Source of the DNA: JAQVEM01 sp964610315
GTDB taxonomy: Bacteria; Actinomycetota; Humimicrobiia; Humimicrobiales; Humimicrobiaceae
Length of the DNA stretch: 58,995 nt
Reading direction: 5' to 3'
NCBI GenBank assembly: GCA_964610315.1
Contig: CAZSVM010000017.1
Span: 1 to 58,995 of the forward strand
Shown one piece after another: positions 1-8,736 of this stretch (position 1 is the first letter of the stretch; each line of letters opens with the position of its first letter). Position numbers and translations under genes: made by a program. The notes below the pieces were generated by a model that saw only the letters and a program-made list of their open reading frames with translations, ran no database searches and was not told the DNA's origin.

Positions 1-117
1 ATTCTATATTAACTATTTTTAGTATACAATATGTCTAAGTATGGGGTTCACCCCAGGATTATTATAAATATAAGATATTTATTTTTCATTTATTGCTTAA
101 TCTATCTTAATATAAAT

Positions 118-170
118 CTTTGGCAATTATACACTGGCATCAAGTATAAGAGGGGCTGTAATTGCCAAAG
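118..170. repeat. Perfect 12-bp inverted repeat in a gene-free stretch
   Basis: Positions 1-318 hold no gene that I can support. Within them, CTTTGGCAATTA (118-129) is repeated exactly in reverse complement at 159-170, enclosing 29 bases. A smaller hairpin with 5-bp arms and a TTCA loop lies at 42-55. The long arms could form an RNA hairpin, an operator or the remains of a small element. There is only a short T run behind it, so it is not a typical terminator. Confidence 0.5.
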
Positions 171-318
171 CCTTTTATAACACTAATTATAGTTTACTTA
201 ATTTACTTTTGCTATATTATTGATTTCAAATAGACCAAAATCTGCTATGGCAAAAACTTTTAAAATGATAGCTGAAATAAGATAATAAGAGTATTCAAAT
301 CATCAGGGAGGTTTAAAT

Positions 319-1173
319 ATGACAGAAGAATCGGGAGATATTCTTGTTAAAAGAACCATTAATTGGGCTAATAAACAGGAATCCATTGATGCATTATTAC
401 TTACGGGCAGCCGTGCCGAAAATGGCCCCATAGATGAATTATCTGATTATGATATAGATGTTTTTGGAAATACTTTTGAGCCTTTTCTTACCAGTTCATC
501 ATGGATGAAAGAGATTGGAAAAGTGTGGGTTTATGAAAAATGTAAATTCGATTATAAAGACAGACAAATACATACAAGGTTAATTATTTTTGATGGCGGG
601 GAAAGGATAGACTTTAGCTTCTGGGATAAAAACTTACTTCCGGAATTTATTAAAGACGGGCTGCCCGATGATTTTAATCTTGGGTATAAAGTTTTATTGG
701 ACAAAAATGGAATTTTAAAAGATTTACCAAAACCAACCTATAGCGGTTTTAAGGAAATTAAACCTTCAAGAGATAATTTTTTAACTATAATTTATAATTT
801 CTGGTTTGAGATGTATAGTGTGGCAAAACACCTGCATCGAAATGAGCTCTTTTTTGTAAAACTTCTCTATAGTGAAATAAATAGAATTATCTTGCAAATG
901 ATATTATGGTGCATGCAGTCGGAAAATAACTGGTCTCTTAAAACCAATTCTCTGGGCAAGAAAATGCAGGATTGGGTAGATGAAGATATCTGGCAGGAAT
1001 TATACAAAATATTTCCCAGGTTTGGTTTAGAGGATAGCTGGGAGAAGCTCTTTTATCAGATTGGCTTTTTCAGAAGGATATCCAAGAAAGCAGCTCAAAA
1101 TCTTGGTTATCCATATCCAGAAAATGTAGATAGGAATTTAAGTGAGTTCATATCTAATTTATATAAAAAATAG
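319..1173 (+). CDS. Aminoglycoside 6-adenylyltransferase-like protein (ANT(6)/AadE family)
   Basis: This 284-residue protein has the nucleotidyltransferase signature near its N-terminus: GSR at residues 30-32 followed by LSDYDIDVF, whose Asp residues at 43, 45 and 47 would bind Mg-ATP. The length and layout match streptomycin 6-adenylyltransferases, which transfer AMP to the 6-OH of streptomycin. A good ribosome site (GGGAGG) precedes the ATG. Chromosomal members of this family often have no proven resistance role, so the substrate is open. It stands alone, with msrA convergent just downstream. Confidence is high for the family and moderate for the activity. Confidence 0.8.
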   Translation: MTEESGDILVKRTINWANKQESIDALLLTGSRAENGPIDELSDYDIDVFGNTFEPFLTSSSWMKEIGKVWVYEKCKFDYKDRQIHTRLIIFDGGERIDFSFWDKNLLPEFIKDGLPDDFNLGYKVLLDKNGILKDLPKPTYSGFKEIKPSRDNFLTIIYNFWFEMYSVAKHLHRNELFFVKLLYSEINRIILQMILWCMQSENNWSLKTNSLGKKMQDWVDEDIWQELYKIFPRFGLEDSWEKLFYQIGFFRRISKKAAQNLGYPYPENVDRNLSEFISNLYKK

Positions 1174-1186
1174 AGTATTAAATTCA

Positions 1187-1834
1187 TCATTTCAATAAAT
1201 CAGCAAATTTGTCCTGGAATTTTTCAATTTTAGGAGAAATGATTACTTCGCAATAAGGCTCGGTAGGGTTGTTTTCATAAAATTCCTGGTGATAATCTTC
1301 TGCACTATAATATTTATCAATAGGCTCGACTTTTGTAATTATAGGGTCCGAATATACTTTATCCTGTTCCAGTTTATTAATATATTCTTTTGCAGTTATT
1401 TCCTGTTCAGGACTGGTATACAGAATTATAGAACGATATTGTTCCCCTACATCATTTCCCTGCCTGTTTAAGGTAGTAGGATCATGAACATAAAAGAATA
1501 CCTCCAGCAGTTGCTTGTAACTTATAATCTCCGGGTCAAATACAATTTTTACCACCTCTGCATGGCCGGAACCGGGAATCTCTTCATATGTTGGGTTTTC
1601 CTTAAAACCTCCTGCATACCCTGCTTCATCATCTATTACTCCCTTTAGCTGAGAAAATATAGCTTCCATACTCCAGAAGCACCCACCGCCAAGGACTGCG
1701 ATTTCTGTTCCTTCTGCAGTTTCCAATTGTTCATTAGTAGTTTCTCTTTGTTCTGTGGTCCTGCATCCTGCAGTAAGAAATAATGTTGTTATTAAAAATA
1801 GAGTAATAAATATTAATGTTAATAATTTTTTCAT
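1187..1834 (-). CDS. msrA: Peptide methionine-S-sulfoxide reductase, lipoprotein form
   Basis: MsrA reduces methionine-S-sulfoxide in proteins. The signature GGGCFWSMEAIF carries the catalytic Cys at about residue 52, and downstream motifs such as GYAGG and DYHQEFY are typical. The start at 1834 is chosen because AGGAAGG lies about ten bases upstream; it gives a signal peptide ending in a lipobox (LTAGC, Cys24). The enzyme is therefore predicted to be anchored outside the cytoplasmic membrane and to repair exported proteins. A longer frame runs upstream but lacks a ribosome site. A separate msrB lies at 37.3-37.7 kb. Cytoplasmic MsrA usually has no signal peptide, so export is the notable point. 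Confidence 0.9.
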   Translation of the reverse strand: MKKLLTLIFITLFLITTLFLTAGCRTTEQRETTNEQLETAEGTEIAVLGGGCFWSMEAIFSQLKGVIDDEAGYAGGFKENPTYEEIPGSGHAEVVKIVFDPEIISYKQLLEVFFYVHDPTTLNRQGNDVGEQYRSIILYTSPEQEITAKEYINKLEQDKVYSDPIITKVEPIDKYYSAEDYHQEFYENNPTEPYCEVIISPKIEKFQDKFADLLK

Positions 1835-1960
1835 ATTATTTTTATCCTTCCTAATTACTACTAATGCTATTATATTAATATTATAGTTGAGATTCAAGAA
1901 CTATCATAAGTATTTTTCATTCTTGGGGAAAAGTTAAAAATCTGATATTATATGTTTAAG

Positions 1961-1978
1961 CGTATAGACGTATACACG
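1961..1978 (+). promoter_or_regulatory. Probable operator of the ribbon-helix-helix gene
   Basis: Two 8-base direct repeats, CGTATAGA and CGTATACA, followed by CG, sit directly upstream of the AAGGAGG ribosome site of the small RHH gene. Ribbon-helix-helix proteins usually bind tandem short repeats as pairs of dimers and repress their own promoter, so this is the likely autoregulatory site. This is inference from spacing and repetition. Confidence 0.45.
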
Positions 1979-1994
1979 TTTAAGGAGGGATAGA

Positions 1995-2207
1995 ATGAGT
2001 AAAAGAATGACGGTTGTATTTAAAGATGAGAATATATATACGCATCTAAAAGTAGAAGCAGCAAAAAGAAATATCAATGCCAGTGATATTGTTTCTGAGG
2101 CAATAGTGGAATGGATAGAAAGCCACGAAGACATAGAGCTGACTCCATTAATAAAAGAGAGCCAAAAGGAAATAAAAAAAGTGGTACAAAATCCTGGAAT
2201 GAAGTAA
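1995..2207 (+). CDS. Small ribbon-helix-helix DNA-binding protein (CopG/Arc type)
   Basis: This 70-residue protein starts with a strand-like segment (KRMTVVFKDENIY) followed by two helices (THLKVEAAKRN and ASDIVSEAIVEWIES), the layout of ribbon-helix-helix regulators. An excellent ribosome site (AAGGAGG) supports the ATG. Proteins of this type act as antitoxins or autorepressors, but I find no toxin-like partner; the next gene is a GNAT acetyltransferase after a hairpin. Some GNAT toxins pair with RHH antitoxins (TacAT type), but here the two are separated by a likely terminator and the GNAT has its own ribosome site. Confidence is high for the fold and low for the role. Confidence 0.75.
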   Translation: MSKRMTVVFKDENIYTHLKVEAAKRNINASDIVSEAIVEWIESHEDIELTPLIKESQKEIKKVVQNPGMK

Positions 2208-2234
2208 AAAAATCAGTAGGGATTTTTTTACTTC
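2201..2234 (+). terminator. Long AT-rich hairpin overlapping the RHH stop codon
   Basis: The arms at 2201-2214 and 2221-2234 are perfectly complementary over 14 bases with a 6-base loop (AGTAGG). The TAA stop of the RHH gene (2205-2207) lies inside the left arm. The right arm contains seven T in a row, so it may end transcription, although no separate T tract follows. Confidence 0.5.
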
Positions 2235-2269
2235 TATGAATCAATATATATAAAAAAAGGAGAAAAGAT

Positions 2270-2761
2270 ATGTTAAAAATTAGAGAAGCTGAATTAAAAG
2301 ACTTTGATATTATAATAGAGCTGTTTAAAGAATATTTTAGAGACCATGAGGAGATTATTCACAAAAAGAATCCTAAACTTAAAAATTACCCTGTCTTTAA
2401 GAGCAATACTTTAGATATGTTGAAAGAATATGTAAAAAAACTTATTAAGGGTAGAAAATATACTGTCCATCTGGTTGAAGATAATGGTACAGTTATTGCT
2501 TTTAGCAATCTGGTAATAAAAAAAGAAATCCCAATATATCAGAATAAAGAGTTTGGGCTAATTGATGATTTATATGTAAGAGGGAAATACAGGGGAAAGA
2601 AAATAAGTTCCATGTTGTATGCAGAAGCAAGAAAATGGTTTAAGAGTAAAGGGATAAGGATTATCAATATTAATGTACGTCCTGAAAATGAAAGAGCACA
2701 CTCGATTTACAGACATTGGGGCTTTTTTGATTTTAGTATAGATATGCGAAATAAAATATAA
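2270..2761 (+). CDS. GNAT-family N-acetyltransferase
   Basis: This 163-residue protein has the GNAT layout: a central strand ending in IDDLYV, then the acetyl-CoA pyrophosphate loop RGKYRGKKISSMLY, and a C-terminal segment INVRPENERAHSIYRHWGF that is classic for the family. It would transfer an acetyl group from acetyl-CoA to an amine; the acceptor cannot be read from the sequence. The start has a good AAGGAGA ribosome site. It follows the RHH gene by about 60 bases with a hairpin between, so co-transcription is uncertain. Confidence 0.85.
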   Translation: MLKIREAELKDFDIIIELFKEYFRDHEEIIHKKNPKLKNYPVFKSNTLDMLKEYVKKLIKGRKYTVHLVEDNGTVIAFSNLVIKKEIPIYQNKEFGLIDDLYVRGKYRGKKISSMLYAEARKWFKSKGIRIININVRPENERAHSIYRHWGFFDFSIDMRNKI

Positions 2762-2770
2762 GAAGTCTTT

Positions 2771-3055
2771 TTAAATTTTCTTTATTTCCCAGACAGTGCC
2801 TTTTTTAGACGGGCAATGAATTCTGTAAACATTCCTATTGTCCTTTTCCCATGAAGGAAAGGCTAAAGCTACTCGCCAAGTATATAGGTCCAATACATTC
2901 AAAAGAGCTGTACATACTTTATCAGGTCTGGAATAGGGGTTTTTATAATAAAATTTATCATTTAATTCATGAATGCATTTTCCATCTTTTTGAACCATTT
3001 TTATTTCTATTGGTCCCAATTTTTCCCATTCATTTTTATATTTTCTATCATCCAT
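2771..3055 (-). CDS. TIGR04076-like small protein
   Basis: The 94 residues resemble the short TIGR04076 family of unknown function: an IEIKMV strand, a KCIHELNDKFYY segment where relatives have a Cys/His plus GD motif, a Cys in the middle (VCTALLNVL), an aromatic stretch, and a C-terminal CPSKKGTVWEI that is close to the family's CPDP...F/WEI ending. No catalytic role is known. It lies between a GNAT gene convergent on one side and a broken methyltransferase upstream on the same strand. The assignment is by remembered pattern, not by search. Confidence 0.55.
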   Translation of the reverse strand: MDDRKYKNEWEKLGPIEIKMVQKDGKCIHELNDKFYYKNPYSRPDKVCTALLNVLDLYTWRVALAFPSWEKDNRNVYRIHCPSKKGTVWEIKKI

Positions 3056-3100
3056 TGTACTTACAATTTTCTTAACATACTGCTCTCCATAGCTGTGCGT

Positions 3101-3979
3101 CTAGCGATCAAGCTTACCTGCCGCTATGGAGTGCAGTGGAATATCGGTCAGGCGTAGTGCCTTGTTAGCTTTTTTTGTCAACACAGCAAAATGACCATAC
3201 CGGGCATTAGGTATCAAGCACTCATAGATTATCTCATCAGAGTTACTTTCTTCAATCCACTCATCAACAGCTACTTTAACACCAGTTGAGAAGAAGTCAT
3301 AATCATCTACAATGATAACTGCCCCCCTTGGGGTTATTTTGTCAAGGGATTCCAGTGTAAGCTTTGTTGGTTCGTAAAAATCAAAATCCACATAAGCAAA
3401 GCTCACTTCTTCTGGAAGATTCTTATCTGTGCGGATCAATTGTTCTATGAATCCTTTATGAATAACATACCGTTCCGAAGGAAAGGATATCTTCTTTAAA
3501 CGACTTTGGACCATTTCTTCTGGGCACTACATAGTGCCAGCATAGGCTTCCATGCTGCCTAACGAAAGGATATCATCCTTTAATCTATCCTTTTGCGAAG
3601 GTTTCGGAAGCCCTTCGAAAGAATCAAACAAATGAAGAAGTTTATTGCCGGAGAGTAAAATTTCATTAGCTATCAGGGCTGAGGTTGCTCCTTCGGCTAC
3701 CCCAAATTCACAAACGTCACCATTGATATCTTTACACTGAGCCAGAGCCTGCACAATAAAATACGCCTCGGACGGTGGAGTACCTATTAGTCGAGTGAGG
3801 AGTTTGTGTCGAGTCTTGTCTGGTAATATGGAAATCTTATATAACTCGTTGAGACGTTGTTCATATGCTCTGGCAAGATTTGCGAAATTATCGAAACTCA
3901 CTGGCAAATTTTTAGAGTGAATAATTTGGTACCAAAACGCTAAGAGTATTCTCCTGACTGCTCGTTTTAAAAACATCAT
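3101..3979 (-). pseudogene. TylF/MycF-type O-methyltransferase interrupted by an in-frame TAG
   Basis: Two reading frames, 3979-3530 and 3526-3104, are in the same frame and are separated only by one TAG codon at 3527-3529. Joined, they give a TylF-type methyltransferase: DVCEFGVAEGATSALIA is the SAM-binding loop, HLFDSFEGLPKPS the family hallmark, and FAYVDFDFYEPTKLTLE plus IIVDDYDFFSTGVKVAVDEW the metal-binding part. TAG ends neighbouring genes (1173, 5559), so it is a real stop here. Either this is a recent nonsense mutation or a base error. Base composition is higher in GC than the surroundings, which suggests transfer. Such enzymes methylate sugars in polysaccharides or natural products; rfbA is nearby. 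Confidence 0.8.
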
Positions 3980-4347
3980 TTGGTTTCTTTTTTATAAAGT
4001 AGGTTACAAATAATTAGGCATTAGACTGATTCACAAAAGATACTGATTTTTATTGTATACTGAAATAACATCCAAGTCTATGAAATACTACAATTGTTAA
4101 ATAATTAATCATCTCTGCTACATTTTAAATCAGTTAATTATAAATTAAGCATAGTTTTTTAAGGATTTTTTATAGCATTTTCTAAATTAAGGTTTTAAGG
4201 TTAAAAAATATGGCAATTTTCATGTAAAATTTTTATAATTAAACAATAATTCATACCCGCTTATATTGTTTCAAAGATATACCGTTTTAAAAAAATAACA
4301 AATATCCTACTAAATCTTATTTAATAAAAAAAATTAGAGGAGTAGCA
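3980..4347. other. Gene-free AT-rich spacer
   Basis: These 368 bases separate two divergent genes, the broken methyltransferase and the serine hydrolase. The stretch is strongly AT-rich with short repeats of AAGGTT around 4190-4205. I see no convincing gene, hairpin or promoter beyond the AGAGGAG ribosome site just before 4348. Confidence 0.5.
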
Positions 4348-5559
4348 ATGTTAAAAAAAACTTTATTGATTGTATTTCTTTTAATCTCAATTCTTTCATT
4401 ATTAATTGTCAGTTGTAAACAGACTCCTATCAGCCTATATACCTACCAGCCCCCCGAGAATCTTGATGATGGGCTTGAAGTAGGCTCTTTAGATGATGTG
4501 GGTATTAATACTGAATTAATTGAAAAGGGTGTGGATGAGATAAGTAGGGGAAAATACAGGGAAGTACATTCAATGCTTATATTTAAAGATAATAAGCTGG
4601 TATTTGAAAAGTATTTTTACGGGCACAAATACAAATGGGACGGCCCTGATTATCATGGTATAGCTGTAGCCTGGGGCAGTTCCAAACCGCATTGTCTTCA
4701 ATCCGTAACCAAAAGTATCACTTCAGCCTGTATCGGGATTGCAGTAGATAAAGGTTTTATCAGGAGTGTCAATCAGTCCATATTTGATTATCTACCGGAA
4801 TATCAACGCTTCAATACCGACGGAAAAGACCAAATTACCATCGAACACCTGCTGACCATGTCATCGGGACTAAAGTGGGATGAGTGGGGTGCTCCTAACA
4901 ACAGTCCCGATAATGATGCCATTGGCTTGTGGTTTTGTGAGGATCCTATAGCTTTTGTTCTGGAAAGACCGCTGATATATGAGCCCGGGACCAGCTTCAC
5001 TTATAATGGCGGCGGAATGGATGTTCTGAGTGAAATCATTAAGAATGCCTCAAAAATGGACATTGACAAATTCTCTGCAAAATATTTATTTGAACCACTG
5101 GGGATTGATTCATTTGATTGGTATAACCGGTTTGAAAACGGTATGATTGATGCTGCCAGTGGTTTAAAACTTACACCCAGAGATATGATTAAAATCGGTG
5201 TTACGTTTCTAAATAACGGAGTCTGGAACGGGGAGCAAATAATATCCGGCCAGTGGGTCGAAAAAAGTTCCGTTTCATATCCCGGGCCCGGCAATAGCTG
5301 GTTTAATAACTTTATACGGCCAATACCTCCTGATGAAGGTACCATGGGAAGAAGAGGCTACTCCTATTCATGGTGGACACATCAATTCTCTAATTCAGGT
5401 AAAAAAATAAATATATTTTATGCCGGAGGCTGGGGAGGACAGAATATCATGGTATTACCTGAACTGAATACAGTAGCTGTTTTTACCGGCGGTAATTACA
5501 CTTCTAATGTGCAAACATTTAAGATTCTTGATAGATATATTATACCTGCTTTCAGTTAG
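4348..5559 (+). CDS. Serine hydrolase lipoprotein, class C beta-lactamase fold (copy 1)
   Basis: The 403 residues begin with a lipoprotein signal (LLIVSC, Cys23). The mature part has the penicillin-binding/class C beta-lactamase fold: the SxxK motif SVTK at 119-122 supplies the nucleophile Ser119, FTYNGGGMDV gives the Tyr-Xaa-Asn-like element, and GGWGGQ near the end replaces KTG, as in esterase-type members. Substrate could be a cell-wall peptide or an ester; lactamase activity is not implied. A close paralogue with the same domain order sits at 52363-53577. RfbA is convergent downstream. Confidence 0.85.
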   Translation: MLKKTLLIVFLLISILSLLIVSCKQTPISLYTYQPPENLDDGLEVGSLDDVGINTELIEKGVDEISRGKYREVHSMLIFKDNKLVFEKYFYGHKYKWDGPDYHGIAVAWGSSKPHCLQSVTKSITSACIGIAVDKGFIRSVNQSIFDYLPEYQRFNTDGKDQITIEHLLTMSSGLKWDEWGAPNNSPDNDAIGLWFCEDPIAFVLERPLIYEPGTSFTYNGGGMDVLSEIIKNASKMDIDKFSAKYLFEPLGIDSFDWYNRFENGMIDAASGLKLTPRDMIKIGVTFLNNGVWNGEQIISGQWVEKSSVSYPGPGNSWFNNFIRPIPPDEGTMGRRGYSYSWWTHQFSNSGKKINIFYAGGWGGQNIMVLPELNTVAVFTGGNYTSNVQTFKILDRYIIPAFS

Positions 5560-5591
5560 ATATTGATTAAATGGATATTTAGATGTTTTTA

Positions 5592-6461
5592 TTAAACCTT
5601 TTTGACAAGATCTATTAAATACCCACCATAAGAATTAGCACACATTTCATTTCCCATTTTAAGTAATTGAGATGCAGAAATATAACCCTTTCTATATGCT
5701 ATCTCCTCTATGCAAGAAATTTTCAATCCCTGTCTTTTTTCTATCGTCTGAACAAAATTTGATGCTTGAGATAAAGAATCAAAAGTTCCGGTATCCAGCC
5801 ATGCAAAACCTCTACCCATAATCTCAACCCTTAGGTTGCTTTCTTTCAAATAAGAGATATTTACATCCGTAATCTCAAGTTCTCCTCTGGCAGAAGGCTT
5901 CAATTTTTTTGCTATTTCTACAACATTATTATCGTAAAAATATAGACCAGGTACAGCATAGTTTGATTTAGGATTTTTAGGTTTTTCCTGAATATCCAAA
6001 ACTTCATTATTTTCATTAAAGCTTACTACACCATACCTTTGAGGGTCTTTTACCATATAACCAAAAATAACTCCACCTTTAGTAAAACTAGCTGCTTTCA
6101 TAAGTATTTCCATAAGCCCATGACCATAAAAAATATTATCACCTAAAACAAGGGATACTTTATCATTACCAATAAATTCTTCTCCCAAGATAAATACCTG
6201 GGCTATTCCTTCAGGTTTGTCTTGTACTTTATAATAAAAATTCATTCCAAGTTTAGAGCCATCCCCCAGGAGTTCCTCTATTCTTGGGAGATCTCTGGGT
6301 GTTGAAATTATTAAAACTTCTTGAATACCAGCTAACATTAAAGTTGATAGGGGATAATATATCATAGGTTTATCATATACAGGCAGAAGTGCTTTCCCAA
6401 CTGATTTTGTTATAGGGTGTAATCTTGTTCCAGCACCACCAGCTAAAATAATACCTTTCAT
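5592..6461 (-). CDS. rfbA: Glucose-1-phosphate thymidylyltransferase
   Basis: This makes dTDP-glucose from dTTP and glucose-1-phosphate, the first step to dTDP-rhamnose and other dTDP sugars. The N-terminus GGAGTRLHPITK is the nucleotide-binding signature, and the following KALLPVYDKPMIYYPLS is diagnostic. Length (289 residues) is normal for RfbA/RmlA. The other rml genes are not adjacent; together with the TylF-type methyltransferase and asparagine synthase this looks like a dispersed or eroded polysaccharide region. Confidence 0.93.
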   Translation of the reverse strand: MKGIILAGGAGTRLHPITKSVGKALLPVYDKPMIYYPLSTLMLAGIQEVLIISTPRDLPRIEELLGDGSKLGMNFYYKVQDKPEGIAQVFILGEEFIGNDKVSLVLGDNIFYGHGLMEILMKAASFTKGGVIFGYMVKDPQRYGVVSFNENNEVLDIQEKPKNPKSNYAVPGLYFYDNNVVEIAKKLKPSARGELEITDVNISYLKESNLRVEIMGRGFAWLDTGTFDSLSQASNFVQTIEKRQGLKISCIEEIAYRKGYISASQLLKMGNEMCANSYGGYLIDLVKKV

Positions 6462-6651
6462 ATAATTAATCCTTCTTAAAATTGTTTATAATCCACTTTA
6501 TCAATATATCAATTTAATGTAAAAAGTAGTATAAAAATTACCATTTATATAATTTTTATTAAGAATCGATTTAGTGAAAATTGGTAGATCGAAGCGTGCA
6601 ATAGCAGGAACTTTTGAAATGAAAGTTTATATTTATTATTAATAAAAGTAT

Positions 6652-8172
6652 CTAATTATAAACAACTCCAGGATTTAGGCTCCTGCTTTTACCAACTGTC
6701 TTTAATATATTTGACGATCTGTAAAATTGCTTAAATATCTTGTAATATAGTAACTCTTCTTTTGATTTAATATCTATATCAGAAATTAAGTTTCTTTTAC
6801 TGAATTCATTATCTGTTATGACTTCTTCTGCATAATTTTCAAGTATTTCAGCAGTCCCGCTACCCACTGAGAATTTTTCTTTTTTCCTCCACGCAAAGTT
6901 ATAAGGAAGATAAGTTTCCGATACTTTTCTTAATATCCATTTCTCAATTAAATTACCATCAGATTTTTCAAAGAATAATTTTAATTTAGGAGAGATTTTT
7001 GAAGCTTCTTCAATTAATTTTATATCTAAAAAAGGTACTCTTCCCTCAATAGAATTTGCCATCGTTATCCTATCAGCTCGTTGTAGATTTGTATTATGAA
7101 GACTACCAGTAATATTTTTAAGTTCCCTATATAATTCTTCTTTAGTATTACCAATCTCCTTTAGGTAATGGTAACCCCCAAACAATTCATCCGCACCTTC
7201 CCCGGAAAGTACTACCTTTACATGCTCCTGGGCAAGTTTTGATACAAAATAAGTCGGTATAGCACTTCTAACAAGCGCAGGGTCAAATGATTCCAGATAA
7301 TATATGACCTCTGGGAGCACTTTTAAAACCTCTTTTGTATCATATTTAAAAGTATGGTGCTTTGTTCCTATATATTTTGAGATTTCTTCTGAATGTGAAA
7401 TATCTGCACTTTGTGAAGTACCTACAGCAAAGGAATGGAGTGTGCCTTCGGTATTTTTCCTTACTATTGAGGAGATAAGACTACTATCTAAGCCTCCACT
7501 TAAAAATACTCCCAAAGGGACATCTGACATAAGTCTTTTTACAACAGCATGTTCTAATTTTTCTCTTATACTATTTATGATTTTTTCTATATTTTTAGAA
7601 AACCTATCTGGGATAGTGGGTAGGTCATAATATTTTTTAAAACCTTGTGAATTAGTGTAATAATGTCCCGGTGGAAACTCATTTATATTGTTTGTTGCCT
7701 TAATTAAAGATTTTATTTCAGAAGAAAAGTAAAAGTTGTCATTATCATAACCATAATACAATGGTTTTATTCCAAGGGGGTCACGAGCAATAAATACATC
7801 TTTATTACTGCATATTGCAAAAGCAAACATTCCATCGAGTCTTTTAACTATTTCTTTACCTTCATCCTCAAATAGGTGTAGTATCACCTCTGAATCAGAA
7901 TCAGTTTTAAATTCATGGCCACTTAAGTCCTTTTTAATCTTGCCGTAGTTGTAAATTTCTCCATTAAATATTAAACTTAGTGACTTGTCTTCGTTTGTCA
8001 TAGGTTGGGCTCCGCCATCTACATCAATTATAGATAGCCTGTTATGACCCAGAGCATATTCATCTTGAATTATTTTTCCCTGTCCGTCAGGTCCTCTATG
8101 AGTAATCTCTTCCAACATAGAATTTAATACTAATTTATCCGGTTCTCCCCAGATTCCAGCTATTCCGCACAA
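6652..8172 (-). CDS. asnB: Asparagine synthase (glutamine-hydrolysing)
   Basis: The N-terminal glutamine amidotransferase domain needs Cys as its first mature residue. The frame reads MLILCGIAGIW from an ATG, but a TTG at 8172 directly before the Cys gives MCGIAGI and has AAGGA ten bases upstream, whereas the ATG has none; TTG is therefore the start. The PP-loop SGGLDSS of the C-terminal synthetase domain activates aspartate with ATP. At 506 residues it is shorter than E. coli AsnB and similar to archaeal and clostridial forms, which may also amidate sugars in surface polysaccharide loci. About 190 bases without a gene separate it from rfbA. Confidence 0.9.
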   Translation of the reverse strand: MCGIAGIWGEPDKLVLNSMLEEITHRGPDGQGKIIQDEYALGHNRLSIIDVDGGAQPMTNEDKSLSLIFNGEIYNYGKIKKDLSGHEFKTDSDSEVILHLFEDEGKEIVKRLDGMFAFAICSNKDVFIARDPLGIKPLYYGYDNDNFYFSSEIKSLIKATNNINEFPPGHYYTNSQGFKKYYDLPTIPDRFSKNIEKIINSIREKLEHAVVKRLMSDVPLGVFLSGGLDSSLISSIVRKNTEGTLHSFAVGTSQSADISHSEEISKYIGTKHHTFKYDTKEVLKVLPEVIYYLESFDPALVRSAIPTYFVSKLAQEHVKVVLSGEGADELFGGYHYLKEIGNTKEELYRELKNITGSLHNTNLQRADRITMANSIEGRVPFLDIKLIEEASKISPKLKLFFEKSDGNLIEKWILRKVSETYLPYNFAWRKKEKFSVGSGTAEILENYAEEVITDNEFSKRNLISDIDIKSKEELLYYKIFKQFYRSSNILKTVGKSRSLNPGVVYN

Positions 8173-8414
8173 AATTAACACATCCTTCGATACCTAAATA
8201 GTAAATATGCCTATTATTTTTTTCTACTCCTTCTTTAGGAAGTAAGCAAAATACTGAATTTTTTTATATTTATTTAATCTATATTCAGGTAAACAAAAAA
8301 ATCTTTAATACAAAAACTAAACTTTGTATACCCTAACATATATAAATAATATTACAAATTACTATTAATTAAAAATGCAATATATAAATTCTCGAAATGA
8401 AAATATAATGTTAT

Positions 8415-8488
8415 GGTAGCGCATAGGGGACTCGAACCCCTGTTTTAGCCGTGAGAGGGCTACGTCCTAACCACTAGACGAATGCGCC
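8415..8488 (-). tRNA. tRNA-Glu (anticodon CTC)
   Basis: Read on the minus strand, the sequence folds into a cloverleaf: 7-bp acceptor (GGCGCAT with ATGCGCT, one wobble), anticodon stem TAGCC/GGCTA with loop CTCTCAC, T arm AGGGG-TTCGAGT-CCCCT, and an encoded CCA. The anticodon CTC reads GAG codons. A promoter sits just upstream. Confidence 0.95.
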
Positions 8489-8514
8489 GTGCATTAGCCT
8501 GATTACATCTTTGG

Positions 8515-8543
8515 ATTTTATCCGCATTGAAACTTTTTGTAAA
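8515..8543 (-). promoter_or_regulatory. Sigma-A-type promoter of tRNA-Glu
   Basis: On the minus strand TTTACA (8543-8538) and TAAAAT (8520-8515) are separated by exactly 17 bases. The expected start is about 20 bases before the mature tRNA 5' end. The rest of 8489-8736 shows nothing further. Confidence 0.7.
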
Positions 8544-8736
8544 TACCCACGGATATGCTCGTATGGAATTCAATAACATGTTTAAAATAGTAGAAAGAAT
8601 TGAGAGAGGCAATATGGAAAGTAACAATATAACCTTTATTCAATTTTCCAACTCCTATATAATATAATAAGTCTTTAAGTTTCTGTATTTTGTGAGTTTT
8701 ATCAAGTTTCGGCGTTTTAGATAAGGTATTTAATAT

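Noticed and set aside
3100..3180. Possible integron attC-like site (AACAAGGC and CCTTGTTAGC)
   Set aside because: The core does not fit the attC consensus and the bases are explained by the C-terminus of the methyltransferase; no integrase is present.
3527..3529. TAG read as pyrrolysine
   Set aside because: TAG terminates other genes in the window, no pyl genes are seen, and this family is not a pyrrolysine enzyme family.
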